The notes under the pieces are model-generated. The model was not told the DNA's origin. It worked only from the letters and a program-made list of their open reading frames with translations, and searched no databases. Positions 9,532 to 18,772 of a stretch of 64,000 nt of DNA are shown here, in pieces. This DNA is from a virus. How positions within the stretch are numbered: the first letter of the stretch is position 1; every line of letters starts with the position of its first letter. The stretch lies in the IMG/VR virus record IMGVR_UViG_3300046171_000284, positions 1-64,000 of that record; one strand, 5' to 3'. The translations under genes were made by a program, and so were the position numbers.

Positions 9532-11883
9532 ATGGGACCTACTATTCATAGTCGATCTTTCCCCGGACACTGCGTAGCATCTACTAACGATTGGCTTGAA
9601 AGCCGAAATCGTCAGTACGAGTACGATATAGACTGCGGTTTTTGGACGAGGATTCAGGGATCGAATCAGTATGCTTGCTATAATCAGGAAGAGGGGATAC
9701 CTGCGTACAACTCGATATCCCTTATTTTTGATTTTGTTGACGATAGACCAAGTCAGACACATGTTTTAGAGCGACAAATTTGCGGTCCTTGCGTGTACTT
9801 TAATGACTACTTTGCCCTATTTTTTCAAGGGTATCAGATATTATTAGTTGGTACAGGAAACGATCAACTGCAAGGTTTTGTTCAGCATGGATCTGATGGA
9901 CCCGGAACAGGAGGGTACGGAGACGAAATTGAACCACCGCCATTCATGGGTCACCCATATCCCGTACTGCCTCACCGATACTACGCAAATACTTTAGACG
10001 AACTAATTCAGCTAGTTAACAAATATATTAATCATGAAAATCTATCTTACCCAAACGGGATTAGATGGTTTCCGAATGGAGGGAAAACGCCGACTTGGGG
10101 GTTAGGGGAGGAGGCGTACAGGGTAAGATACGAACTGCCCGACCCGTCAACCTACTTACCACTACACGCTAGAGGAAACGATGGTAGTAAAGTAAGAGGA
10201 GATATTTTTCGAAAAAGCATTGCGGGATGGGACTTTGTAAAAGGTAGTGGTAATCCGCACAGCTTGGATGGAGGCGGTACAGCACTTTACAGGCATTACC
10301 CTCAGTACGAAGTGCAGACGGGAATATACGAAAAGAGCGAACTAGATTCCGAACTACCGGCTAATGGAGCAAAGACGCTAGCTCAAAACGGTCAGATGTT
10401 TACCGATGAAGACCCCACAGGGTCGTCAGGTCAGGTATGGGGAGACTTAGGATATACTTATTTTATTGGACTACCGAGATGGTCAAACTTTAGTGGTGCT
10501 AGATACAGACTAATATCCTCTAGTCACGGTCCCTTAAATTCGGGGGATGAAGTGGCTAAAGATATTTGGGTAATTCCTGATGACGGGAATCAAAAGGAGT
10601 GGAATATTATAAACAGACCCGGAAATTTTAATTTTTACGGAGAATTGACAGAGTATTTCAGACCTAACCCTTTAGGGGATACAAATATGATTAAACCGTG
10701 CGTAAAAGCGTATAGTCAGGTAACTGTTAATAATGTCGAACCTGAATGGTACATTACACCGCCTGAAGAATTTTCGGTTATTCAGAGAATAGATGAGAAT
10801 AGAGTTTCTGCTACAATATATAACGCTAAATCTTCTCCATTTATTCGTGAAAAAAATAATCTTACTGGCGCACAGACTAGGGAATTAAAGGAACACGAAG
10901 AGCTAAACGGTGCATATAAAAATACCAATAAAATCGGTGTTACATATTACCCCAATGGAATTGAGGCATCGCCTTTTAAGTACCCGTTAGCATCGGGACT
11001 AGAAGATGTTGTCCCTCATACAGGTCACGAAGCATTTGAAAAAGCTAATGAAGTATGGATACAGGACTGCATAGACACGGGGATAAAAGCACGATGCGGA
11101 AATAATCCTAATGATGAGGATGGATTTGGAGGTATAGACTATGTAATACCCGATATAGATGCCCCGCTACCTCCTTGGGAACTAACCGCGACAGTTGAAC
11201 GAGACCCCGGTGAATTTATTGGAAGAGAAAATTATTCAGGTTGGTTATGGGATGAAAGAACGCAGAGTCTGTCGGGACCCTTCCTGAATGAAGATGTTAC
11301 TGCACTTGCAACTAGGGATAACTCTAGTGAAATGTACTGCGTAACCTCAGAAAACAAAATTAAGCGTACAGATCTGCTAGATTTTAATGAGCCAAACTTT
11401 AAACCATTTACTGATCCATTTACAAAAGAGGAATTAGCTAGTGAAATTGAGTTGGATGAGGGTATAATATTGTCATCAAAAGGACAGGGGTTTGCATATA
11501 AAAATAGATTCTTACCGACCCCATTTGGAGAATTAACGCACGAACAGGGGGATGTAATTGAACCGCTCTATTTTAAGGATTCATACCTGTCAGTTATCGA
11601 AACAAATTGGATACACCTCGGAGATGAGCATAATGAAAAACAGGTATATCGAGTAGACCTGTCATTTCATAAAAATTCATGCGGTCATTTATGGTGCTAC
11701 ATACAAAATGACGAGGGTTTGGTAAAAGGGCAGTACAAGGGTGCGATTAAAGACCACTTAAAAGTATTTACTAACCTGAGAGGTAGAAGATTTAAAGTTA
11801 AATTACTAGTCGCAACACATAATGAACTGCCTTGGGCAATGCGTGAGATGTCAATCGGACATCTGTACGGAAAATCCTTCTAA
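9532..11883 (+). CDS. Large virion protein of unknown function (783 aa)
   Basis: ATG 9532 is the first start available in this frame and has no good Shine-Dalgarno. A GTG at 9513 in another frame opens with MVDPFPYGTYY and joins this frame if one T near 9546 is extra, so the true N-terminus may be different. The C-terminal 80 residues (HSCGHLW-like segment, KGRxFKVKL-like strand, then LPWAMREMSIGHL) look like a domain shared by phage tail and closure proteins. The gene ends in a four-base tail-to-tail overlap with the integrase. Confidence 0.55.
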   Translation: MGPTIHSRSFPGHCVASTNDWLESRNRQYEYDIDCGFWTRIQGSNQYACYNQEEGIPAYNSISLIFDFVDDRPSQTHVLERQICGPCVYFNDYFALFFQGYQILLVGTGNDQLQGFVQHGSDGPGTGGYGDEIEPPPFMGHPYPVLPHRYYANTLDELIQLVNKYINHENLSYPNGIRWFPNGGKTPTWGLGEEAYRVRYELPDPSTYLPLHARGNDGSKVRGDIFRKSIAGWDFVKGSGNPHSLDGGGTALYRHYPQYEVQTGIYEKSELDSELPANGAKTLAQNGQMFTDEDPTGSSGQVWGDLGYTYFIGLPRWSNFSGARYRLISSSHGPLNSGDEVAKDIWVIPDDGNQKEWNIINRPGNFNFYGELTEYFRPNPLGDTNMIKPCVKAYSQVTVNNVEPEWYITPPEEFSVIQRIDENRVSATIYNAKSSPFIREKNNLTGAQTRELKEHEELNGAYKNTNKIGVTYYPNGIEASPFKYPLASGLEDVVPHTGHEAFEKANEVWIQDCIDTGIKARCGNNPNDEDGFGGIDYVIPDIDAPLPPWELTATVERDPGEFIGRENYSGWLWDERTQSLSGPFLNEDVTALATRDNSSEMYCVTSENKIKRTDLLDFNEPNFKPFTDPFTKEELASEIELDEGIILSSKGQGFAYKNRFLPTPFGELTHEQGDVIEPLYFKDSYLSVIETNWIHLGDEHNEKQVYRVDLSFHKNSCGHLWCYIQNDEGLVKGQYKGAIKDHLKVFTNLRGRRFKVKLLVATHNELPWAMREMSIGHLYGKSF

Positions 11884-13033
11884 GCGACCCATAAATTTAG
11901 GATGCTACTATCATCCATTAGGTCTGTATAAAAATCATTTGTGGTCATAGCTGAGGCATGGCGCAAATTCTTTTGTGCATGGTACAAACTTTTTGTGCTA
12001 GCTAAATATGAACCGTACAATTTTCTACATTCGTGCATCGGTTTTCTCTGTCCCATCCAATAGATCGTAAATCTTTAAGCAATGGATCAAATGCAGTGCG
12101 TGGAGATCGTGTGCTTAACAGATAATCAAAAGACTGAGACTGATCTAATATCTTGTCTGCAATGACGGAGGAGCCGGAGGCGTATCCGTCCTCATCTGCC
12201 TTAACTAGAAACTCACGCTCAGTAAAGACTCCGATCCGTGTTACACCATCTTTGCTTTCCTCAAACCAATCACGCCTAGAATTGAGAACCTCGTTTCTTC
12301 TAAGACCAAAACAAAGTGCTAAAGCTAGAGCGATATAATGGTCAGGTTTTTGGTCTTCATAGCTCTCCAAAAGCTCAAAAGTTTTAAGAACTAGTTCAGG
12401 AGGTGGAAGGCGGTATGTCTTCTTAACACGCTTAAACTTTGTAGCACTAAGCAACACTTCAGCGTTGGATACATCCCAATCAGGGTACATCTTCATAGCG
12501 TCTTTTGAGAAAACACTTCTAGCACATTGGATCTGACTATTAATAGACCGCTTCGCACTTTTAATCTTATCCTCATCAACTACGCCTTCTAGCCTTAGTT
12601 TTTTGTAATCTGATATAACGAAGTCATTCAGATCAGAAAGACATATACTGTCCAACTTCTTGCCCGTACCCTTAACAGCAATCGACCTAAGAGCGACAAG
12701 GTATGACTTAACCGTCTCCCGACTTATGCCAATATCGGTAGGGGCTAAGGACTCGAACCTTTCCATGATTTCCGTAATCATTGGTACTGACTTATGTCCC
12801 AACACCTTCCGTCCGTTTGGTCTGAAATGCTGAACAACATCTTCAATCGGATGAACCATGCAATGAGCATCAATTTCGTCTGCCATTGTTTTTGACTCTG
12901 AAATGACAGGACTGAGTGGAAAATAATATCGTTTCCCCCTGACTTGCTTCATGCACATCCATCGTCTAGATGTGGGCGTTTTTTTATATATTCTATTACC
13001 TCGTTTTGTGTAAGTGGTATATTTTTGGCTCAT
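11880..13033 (-). CDS. int: Tyrosine recombinase/integrase, interrupted by a frameshift
   Basis: Residues 1-335 contain an N-terminal arm-binding-like basic region, a SAM-like core-binding domain and catalytic Arg245 in CFGLRRNEVL. The open frame ends early at 12002. From 12052-12054 the -1 frame continues with HECRKLYGS (HxxR), then LRHASAMTTNDFY with the Tyr nucleophile, and stops at 11880. Adding one G to the GGG at 12052-12054 (minus sense) restores a normal 384-residue integrase. The gap is either a real inactivating deletion or a sequence error. The gene reads away from the adjacent tRNA-Leu fragment, as expected for int/attP. Confidence 0.85.
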
Positions 13034-13117
13034 TTTGATTTTTCTTGTGTAGGTATGTTATACGGGATAAAATCACAAGAGTCCGATGAAAGCTGAAAAT
13101 AGTACTACATATAGTAA

Positions 13118-13168
13118 CTCAGATAGGAATCCTTAGTCTAGCGCGTCTACCAATTCCGCCACCTGAGC
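13118..13168 (-). other. Partial tRNA-Leu (5' half), probable attP core
   Basis: On the minus strand from 13168 the sequence has a tRNA-Leu acceptor strand (GCTCAGG), D-arm (TGGCGGAATTGGTAGACG) and the start of the anticodon arm. Pairing fails just after the anticodon loop, and no T-arm or 3' acceptor follows, so it is not a working tRNA gene. It lies 85 bases upstream of int on the same strand. Phage attP sites often carry part of the tRNA they integrate into; carrying the 5' half is less usual than the 3' half. Confidence 0.75.
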
Positions 13169-13232
13169 ATTTGTCTTACATTCAACGACTTGCGTATACG
13201 GACATAGTGTGAAATGATGTTAAAAGTGCATT

Positions 13233-13257
13233 GGGTCAGTTTTGGGTCACTTGGTCA
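13233..13257 (+). repeat. GGGTCA direct repeats near attP
   Basis: GGGTCA occurs at 13233 and 13244, with a GGTCA at 13253, i.e. at helical-turn spacing between the tRNA-like core and the gene at 13278. They could be integrase arm sites or a repressor operator. No binding data; inference from position and spacing only. Confidence 0.35.
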
Positions 13258-13277
13258 ACATTAAAAAATATTAGATT

Positions 13278-13535
13278 ATGGCGAAATATTTGGACTCTTC
13301 GGAGAAGGTCGAAAAACCATTGTTAAACGCAGTCGGAAGACAATCACAGCAAATTGTGGATGAACTATTACCGCAAATTAGGCTAGCATCTTTAGAGAAT
13401 AATGGTGCTTGTATGCTCGATCTGAAAATCGGATTTGAGTTCGCGGAAGACGGTGAGTCCGTCACAATTGCGAGTGAAGGATTGGTAAATTTTCCGGCAA
13501 AACGGGCATACGCTGAAGAAACATCAGGTGAATAA
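13278..13535 (+). CDS. Small protein of unknown function next to attP
   Basis: 85 residues, starting at ATG 13278. It is mostly helical in the first half (MAKYLDSSEKVEKPLLNAVG) and ends with a short beta-like segment. No family recognised. It lies on the plus strand, opposite to int and the replication genes, and overlaps the start of the HTH gene that follows by eight bases. The location next to int and attP would suit a lysogeny or excision accessory gene, but there is no direct evidence. Confidence 0.6.
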   Translation: MAKYLDSSEKVEKPLLNAVGRQSQQIVDELLPQIRLASLENNGACMLDLKIGFEFAEDGESVTIASEGLVNFPAKRAYAEETSGE

Positions 13536-13926
13536 CCATATACTAGATTCGCTCGGTCTTACTAAGGAGCAAGTTCAGCAAGCTCTAGGTCTTGAGGATA
13601 GCCCAAAAACAGTTGTTGAAAAAAAGAATTATCTATTTGCACAGGATCAGCGGAGAATCAGAAGGAGACTTAAAGACTATAAAAACTTTATAATCGTAAG
13701 ATTCATGGAAGGGTACAAGCCTAAACAGATTGCCAAGATGCTGAATGTGTCCGAAGAGTCGATACGCAGTAGACTGCGACAACAGAAACTTTTTGGTAAG
13801 AATAAAAAGGCGGGAAGACCTAAGAGCAAATCTTCCAAACAGTCCTGTTCCCACCCTTCATCGACCGTTCAAGACCACTCATTCCTTGTAGAAACAATTT
13901 ATTTAAACCAATCCCTAGCGATGTAG
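13528..13926 (+). CDS. Helix-turn-helix DNA-binding protein
   Basis: Starts at GTG 13528, overlapping the previous gene. 132 residues. Residues about 57-90 (VRFMEGYKPKQIAKMLNVSEESIRSRLRQ) form a sigma-region-4/LuxR-type HTH, followed by a basic RPKSK tail. The last third overlaps the 3' end of the primase gene on the other strand by 107 bases, which is long for convergent genes; the true end may be earlier. A regulator of the lysogeny region is the simplest role. Confidence 0.65.
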   Translation: MNNHILDSLGLTKEQVQQALGLEDSPKTVVEKKNYLFAQDQRRIRRRLKDYKNFIIVRFMEGYKPKQIAKMLNVSEESIRSRLRQQKLFGKNKKAGRPKSKSSKQSCSHPSSTVQDHSFLVETIYLNQSLAM

Positions 13927-15934
13927 GGTTAAGCTGACGAGTCAAGGCGCGAGCACCCTCACCTTCGGCAAGTCGAATTATATCACCCGCAGTACCTTCC
14001 CACTCTCCATTTCTACCGGGGATGTCAGGGTCGGAAAACTTAGTCTTAATCCAATCAATAATAGCGATGAATGTTTCCAACTCTCCACTTTGTCGGTGGA
14101 GCATACGGATTTTTTCATTGATATAAGGCTTTATTCCAAACCGAACAGAAGCCAATTCTTCAGGCGTTTCGTGGTTGTATAACCAACCTGCAAAATAAGG
14201 TAGTTCTAACATAACTTGGTCTTTAAATTCGCGAGTAAAATGTGGCTTATAGTGGTCAAACACTTCAAAAACCATCAGCTTATCGTTGATGCTCATGCTC
14301 AGATCAGGAAGCATACGGATGTCTTCGGGGTCGGTGTTTAAACTGACTGACAATCTGCCTCGCCAAAATACGCGACCACCTTTTTTAAACTTAGCGTTTA
14401 TGTAAAATTCGTCATTGGCGACAAACTCCTTAATCATGGAAGTGTATTCATCCAATTTTTTCTTGTCGGATGCAGGACTACCATCATCAATCGTCCATAA
14501 ACCGCATTCAAAAAGGTAGTCATTAAAAGTCGTCTTACCTAAAAAGTAATCAGAGCATTTCATGTTACCGCCAAACAAGCCACCGAGCACACTAATATTA
14601 TACACCGTTTTACCGCAATCTTTGGGACCACAAAGGAACTGAGCTTGTCCTTTTTGAGGGTCGCCTATCAACGCATTTTGGTAAGCATAAGCCAACCACG
14701 CCATAGCGTAGGGTAACTGCTCCTTGCCAAACATCATACTCAACCATTTTGCGGTGACAGGAAAATCCTGACCCCACTCAGTTATGTCGGGAGCAGGTTG
14801 CATAGGTCTGACGGTTGCCGTGTTGAAGTACTGCTTTCCGTGGAAATCCACGATATTTCGCTTATCGTAAACAAACGGAAGTAGTCCCTCAACCGACTTC
14901 TGATCCTCAATAGTAAAAACTGCTTTGTTAACTTCGGAGGGACCCCCTCGGCGAGGGCGGTTTCCATTTAATCCGTGACGGCAAACTAGTGCTAAGGTCA
15001 GACTTTCCTTTGACATCACCCTGTAATCTTCCTCAACGGCATAAACATAGTCCCGTCCATCAAACCAATATGGAGCAATCGCGCCACCAATCTTGTCGTC
15101 CTCAAATTGACGAACAAATTCATGACCTAAAATCTCAGACCATGAGTAAAAGTTTTTATCAGCGACATCGGTGAAGGTAGTGATGCCTTCAGGTCGAACA
15201 ATACACCCATTGGTATTGACGCTTTGAACATCTCCCCAAAAATAACGGCATCGCGACCCGTTCTGCATACCTGTCAATTCACCCGGATATTGCTTCTCCA
15301 TTTCCTCAGCAATACGCTCCATTGGAATGGCGACATCAGAACTAGCGTAGTCCTCAGACTTAGATGTTTCATACATCCAATGATAAATCGAAGTCAGTTT
15401 AATTCTATTGTCATGCACCTTTTTCCAATTCGATCCGACACTATAATAATCATACAGATTCTTGAATGCCGACTCATCGAAACCTCGACCAATATCGTTC
15501 AATCTCAACTCCTTTTTTACCTTAGTAAGAAATCTGTTAAGGTGGGTTTTTTCAGGAACGACTATAGCTTCCTCAAATAAATAAACTGCATGAACTCCGC
15601 CTGAGAATGAACGGCAAACATAGTTCGGAACAAATGATTGCTCCAAGGCTACGGACATAAACTGCTTAAACTCATCATCATCTCGCTTGCCGTCATAGTC
15701 AGCTACGATCCCATAAAGTTTGTTCGGCTTGTTCTCTTTTGATAACCCTAAATTAGGAACTGATCCTTCAACTAAACTATACAGGCATGTATCTGAATTA
15801 GCTTTGCACTCCCACTCACGATACTCTCGTTTGTCGGTAAATTCGGGGAAATGGTCTGTGTTAAATTCCCAAGGGTTTTGGCGTGAAACTACGGTTGATT
15901 GTCTATTGGGTATGGTGAATAATCCTTCGGTCAT
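13820..15934 (-). CDS. Primase-helicase (AEP-like primase + SF3 helicase)
   Basis: 704 residues. The N-terminal third resembles an archaeo-eukaryotic-type primase, with acidic residues in IVADYDG (Asp79, Asp81) and an SGGVHAVY segment. The C-terminal half is a D5/SF3-like ATPase: Walker A GPKDCGKT at about 436-443, Walker B-like LWTIDDGSP, and an arginine-bearing SLNTDPEDIR segment. Such enzymes unwind the phage DNA and prime lagging-strand synthesis. It stops next to the HTH gene and lies just downstream of PolA, with which it would act at the fork. Confidence 0.85.
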   Translation of the reverse strand: MTEGLFTIPNRQSTVVSRQNPWEFNTDHFPEFTDKREYREWECKANSDTCLYSLVEGSVPNLGLSKENKPNKLYGIVADYDGKRDDDEFKQFMSVALEQSFVPNYVCRSFSGGVHAVYLFEEAIVVPEKTHLNRFLTKVKKELRLNDIGRGFDESAFKNLYDYYSVGSNWKKVHDNRIKLTSIYHWMYETSKSEDYASSDVAIPMERIAEEMEKQYPGELTGMQNGSRCRYFWGDVQSVNTNGCIVRPEGITTFTDVADKNFYSWSEILGHEFVRQFEDDKIGGAIAPYWFDGRDYVYAVEEDYRVMSKESLTLALVCRHGLNGNRPRRGGPSEVNKAVFTIEDQKSVEGLLPFVYDKRNIVDFHGKQYFNTATVRPMQPAPDITEWGQDFPVTAKWLSMMFGKEQLPYAMAWLAYAYQNALIGDPQKGQAQFLCGPKDCGKTVYNISVLGGLFGGNMKCSDYFLGKTTFNDYLFECGLWTIDDGSPASDKKKLDEYTSMIKEFVANDEFYINAKFKKGGRVFWRGRLSVSLNTDPEDIRMLPDLSMSINDKLMVFEVFDHYKPHFTREFKDQVMLELPYFAGWLYNHETPEELASVRFGIKPYINEKIRMLHRQSGELETFIAIIDWIKTKFSDPDIPGRNGEWEGTAGDIIRLAEGEGARALTRQLNPTSLGIGLNKLFLQGMSGLERSMKGGNRTVWKICS

Positions 15935-15937
15935 CTT

Positions 15938-17879
15938 CTATTTTGTGTACATTTTTGAAATTTGATATTCCGCTCCTAACGGAAGTTTGTCGCCAATCCA
16001 TTCAGGTGGCGTTGACATTATCTTTTTTATATCTTCCGCGCTATCCTTTGCATTTTCCTCATCAACGAGGACGATTGCTTCATCATGAACATGCATGACT
16101 ACATCGTAACCTGCCTCATCTAATTTCAGCAAGCAGTTGCCAAAAACGGATCGCGCTTCTCTTTGAATTTGATTCTCAACAATCTTGGGACCATAGTACC
16201 AACTACGCTTGCGGTCACCCCTTCGAGTCTTGCAAGATCTGCCGTTAAGCTCAGGTCGGATGTTGAAATATTTTAGTTTTTCTCCGTTAAGTAATGGTAA
16301 TTCAAGGACATCCTCAGCAGTCTTGTACCTACGCTCATAGTCTTTCCACAGTCGGCAAAGTTTGCCATTTGAAGCTCTAAAATTCGACACCTGAGTATAC
16401 GCATTTACCCAATGCCTTTTTGTGCAATCGTCCAAGTCTTTCCACATAGCCAACTTGTCTTTCGCGTAGTCAGATATGAATGTTCCGAACTTAAACTCCT
16501 GTGCCTTGCTCGGTTCCTTATCCAAAATATCAAGCCTACCAAAATCGCGAACGGTTTCATAAAACCTAAACCATCCCGCACCATAGCCCAACGCAAGGAC
16601 ACGAACTTTCGCGAGTAAATACATGTCGGGATCTTCTTCCTTCAGGGGCGTACCCTCGTCCTCCCAACCCATTGTCGCAATCGCATGTGCCTCATACGGA
16701 TTGTAACCTTCCTTAAGCAGTTCAATCGTTTTAAAATCGCCAATGACTAAAAGCAAAAGCCGTGGTTCAATAGCACTAAGATCGCATATCACAAACACCT
16801 TACCTTTCGGAGCCTCAAGCATGTGCCGTAAATAAACTCCGTACTTCTCACCCCGTGGCATATTTTGTACATTAAAACCCGTGTCACCACTAAATCTAAG
16901 TGTCGAGTCAGCACCGCAATTACTTCATTGCCATAGCTGAGTCGAGTAATGCCGTCCTCCTCGTAACAACGAGCGATCATAGATTCTAATCGACTGATCT
17001 GAACATTGATTTTGCTGTAGTCAGCACATGCTTGGACGAAATCATGATCTTTGCCATACTTGGCAACCCATTCAGTAAAAGCCTCACTGCCTTGGGCTAG
17101 CGAGCCGGGCATCGGAACACCCGCTTTTTTACACTCGTCCGCCAAGCCTCGACGAGAAGTTGGCTTAAAATTCTGACGATACTTCGGATCGAACCGGTTT
17201 GTCCATTCAAGTTTCTGTAAAAAACCCCACCTAGTTTTATCTAAATCGTTCTTGCTTTCCTCCATGAGCTCGCGGTTTGCGGGAACTCCTTTCCAACCCA
17301 TCATACGGGTCAAATGAGAAAGTTTAGCCTCATGCTCAGGAAAGTAATCTTTCAATCGCTGAAACAATTTCCAACACCACTTAGCATCGTCCTTGCCGTA
17401 AGCTAAAAGGTCACCCGCTTTACCCTCGCGGATAGCGTCATCCCATGTCCGACCTTTCATCCAATCTCGCATACCCTTGTCCATGTCGTGATCAAAGATT
17501 GCTTTTAATGCACCCGCCAAACTTCTTGAAAAGTAATTGTAGGTAGCCATGTCCGCCGTACAATAAGTATCCATACCTAAAGCCCACTTGGGAGCAGTGC
17601 CTAACTCAACTGATCGGTGCAGTAGAGACCAATCAAATGACATATTGTGAGCGACTAAGCCGGAGGCGAAGTCCTTAGACGGTTAATTATATCCCAATCA
17701 AAGTCTTTTGGAGAGCCACCAAACCACAGTTCTTTGCCGTTTGGAAGCAGACCATAAACGGTAAGCATATACATACTGTCCTCGTTAAGTGCCTGAGCAT
17801 ACTGCCTAGCACCCATAGTCTGTATTGTAAGCTGATTGTTATATTCTGATTCATAATCAATAGCGAAAATATATTGCAT
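15938..17879 (-). CDS. polA: Family A DNA polymerase with 3'-5' exonuclease, two frameshifts
   Basis: Three consecutive reading frames make one T7-like polymerase. Residues 1-75 contain exonuclease motif I (FAIDYES). A -1 break near 17683 is followed by GLVAHNMSFDW, the rest of the exonuclease, and the thumb. A second -1 break near 16930 is followed by RFSGDTGFNVQNMPRGEK and the palm: motif A CDLSAIEPR (about 366), motif B KVRVLALGYG and motif C HVHDEA (about 600). Adding one base at each break gives 647 residues, normal for T7-like enzymes. Both missing bases are next to A runs. The gene precedes the primase-helicase in the replication operon. Confidence 0.88.
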
Positions 17880-17896
17880 AAATTTTTAAAAATTAT

Positions 17897-17939
17897 GCCC
17901 CACCACTAGGAACAATAACGAAAAACCTAGTGATGGGGC
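17897..17939 (-). terminator. Hairpin between small gene and polA
   Basis: A 14-bp inverted repeat (GCCCCACCACTAGG against CCTAGTGATGGGGC, one mismatch) is followed on the minus strand by ATAATTTTTAAA. It lies 17 bases before the polA start, so it could be an intrinsic terminator or an attenuator that lowers polA expression. Confidence 0.55.
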
Positions 17940-17963
17940 GACCATCACACCAACACAGAGAAA

Positions 17964-18226
17964 TTAACCGACAAATTCCTTAAGCCATGCACGTAAACTC
18001 AGCGGAATGCTTTTTGCCCCTTTGGATTCTTGGGCAAGCAACGGTGTTACCATTGATCAACCTTTTCTCCGTAGAAAGTAAGAACGACCCTGTCTCCAAT
18101 CCGGCACGATAATACATACGCTTAGCGGTATTAATTGGTACTGCCGAAGCTGAGTAAGCCATACCCTTAATCTTCCATGTACAAAATGTGTAATTCGTAC
18201 CTTCGAATCATAAGGGAACCACTCAT
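17964..18226 (-). CDS. Small protein of unknown function, frame-broken
   Basis: Coding pieces in three frames join into one product of about 87 residues: WFPYDS, then EGTNYTFCTWKIKGMAYSAS through LINGNTVAC, then ESKGAKSIPLSLRAWLKEFVG ending at 17964. The joins are at TCGAAGG near 18207 (one base missing) and at CCC near 18035 (one base extra), with probably another missing base just after the ATG at 18226. No family recognised. It lies in the minus-strand replication operon. Confidence 0.5.
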
Positions 18227-18230
18227 CGTC

Positions 18231-18718
18231 CTACACCTTCAGGCTGTTTATGCAGATTAACGCATCAGCACAAGGTTTGAAAGCTGGCGGTATTTTAAGA
18301 CCATCTTCTGTACTCCAATCAGTCGTCCCGCCAAGCTGAAGAACTTCTTCTTTTTCTTAGCAATCCGAGGCAATTCGTCACCGCCAAACGGGACATTTTC
18401 CTCAAATGTTTTTACTATGCTAAGAACTGTAATTTCACATGCCCTCCTCCATCTTTCACATCTCCATTTCTTTATCAAGACGAACGACCCTTTTGGATAA
18501 AGGTCGACTAGGGACCCACACCTGAGCGATTTGAAGTTTTGGAAAGCAATATCACTTGCGTCAAACCCGTCATCACCATCGCGCAATGTAATTTCAGTTA
18601 GGAGTCCGATTAAACTCGACTTTTTCGTTCTTGAACTTCTCATCAAGCTATCCCACTCTTTTTCCAAGTCCATTTCTTCGTTATCTTTCTTCTTAGTTTT
18701 TTTAGCTTTTATTTTCAT
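18231..18718 (-). CDS. Unknown replication-operon protein, frameshifted
   Basis: The first 125 residues begin with a Lys-rich stretch (KIKAKKTKKK) and an acidic helix, then a mixed domain. The frame fails after a run of Lys codons near 18350. The -1 frame continues with VLQLGGTTDWSTEDGLKI and KPCADALICINSLKV, stopping at 18231, which gives about 162 residues after adding one base in the AAGAAAAAGAAG run. No family is recognised. It could be an ssDNA-binding protein by position, but I see no diagnostic motif. Confidence 0.55.
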
Positions 18719-18745
18719 AATATTCTAGTTTTTGTTTATCTTTTT

Positions 18746-18761
18746 GCCCTTAAGATAGGGC
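18746..18761. other. Small GC hairpin between two minus-strand genes
   Basis: GCCCT and AGGGC flank a 6-base loop, with T runs on both sides in plus sense. A U run follows it only on the plus strand, where there is no gene to terminate; on the minus strand it lacks one. It may still stabilise the 3' end of the DUF2800-like transcript. Confidence 0.3.
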
Positions 18762-18772
18762 GTTTTTCGTCG

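Noticed and set aside
13118-13168. Complete tRNA-Leu gene
   Set aside because: Only the 5' half is present; the anticodon stem does not close and no T-arm or 3' acceptor follows.
11880-18718. Programmed -1 frameshifting in int and polA
   Set aside because: No canonical X-XXY-YYZ heptamer with a downstream structure was found at the joins, and both deletion and insertion types occur; error or mutation is simpler.
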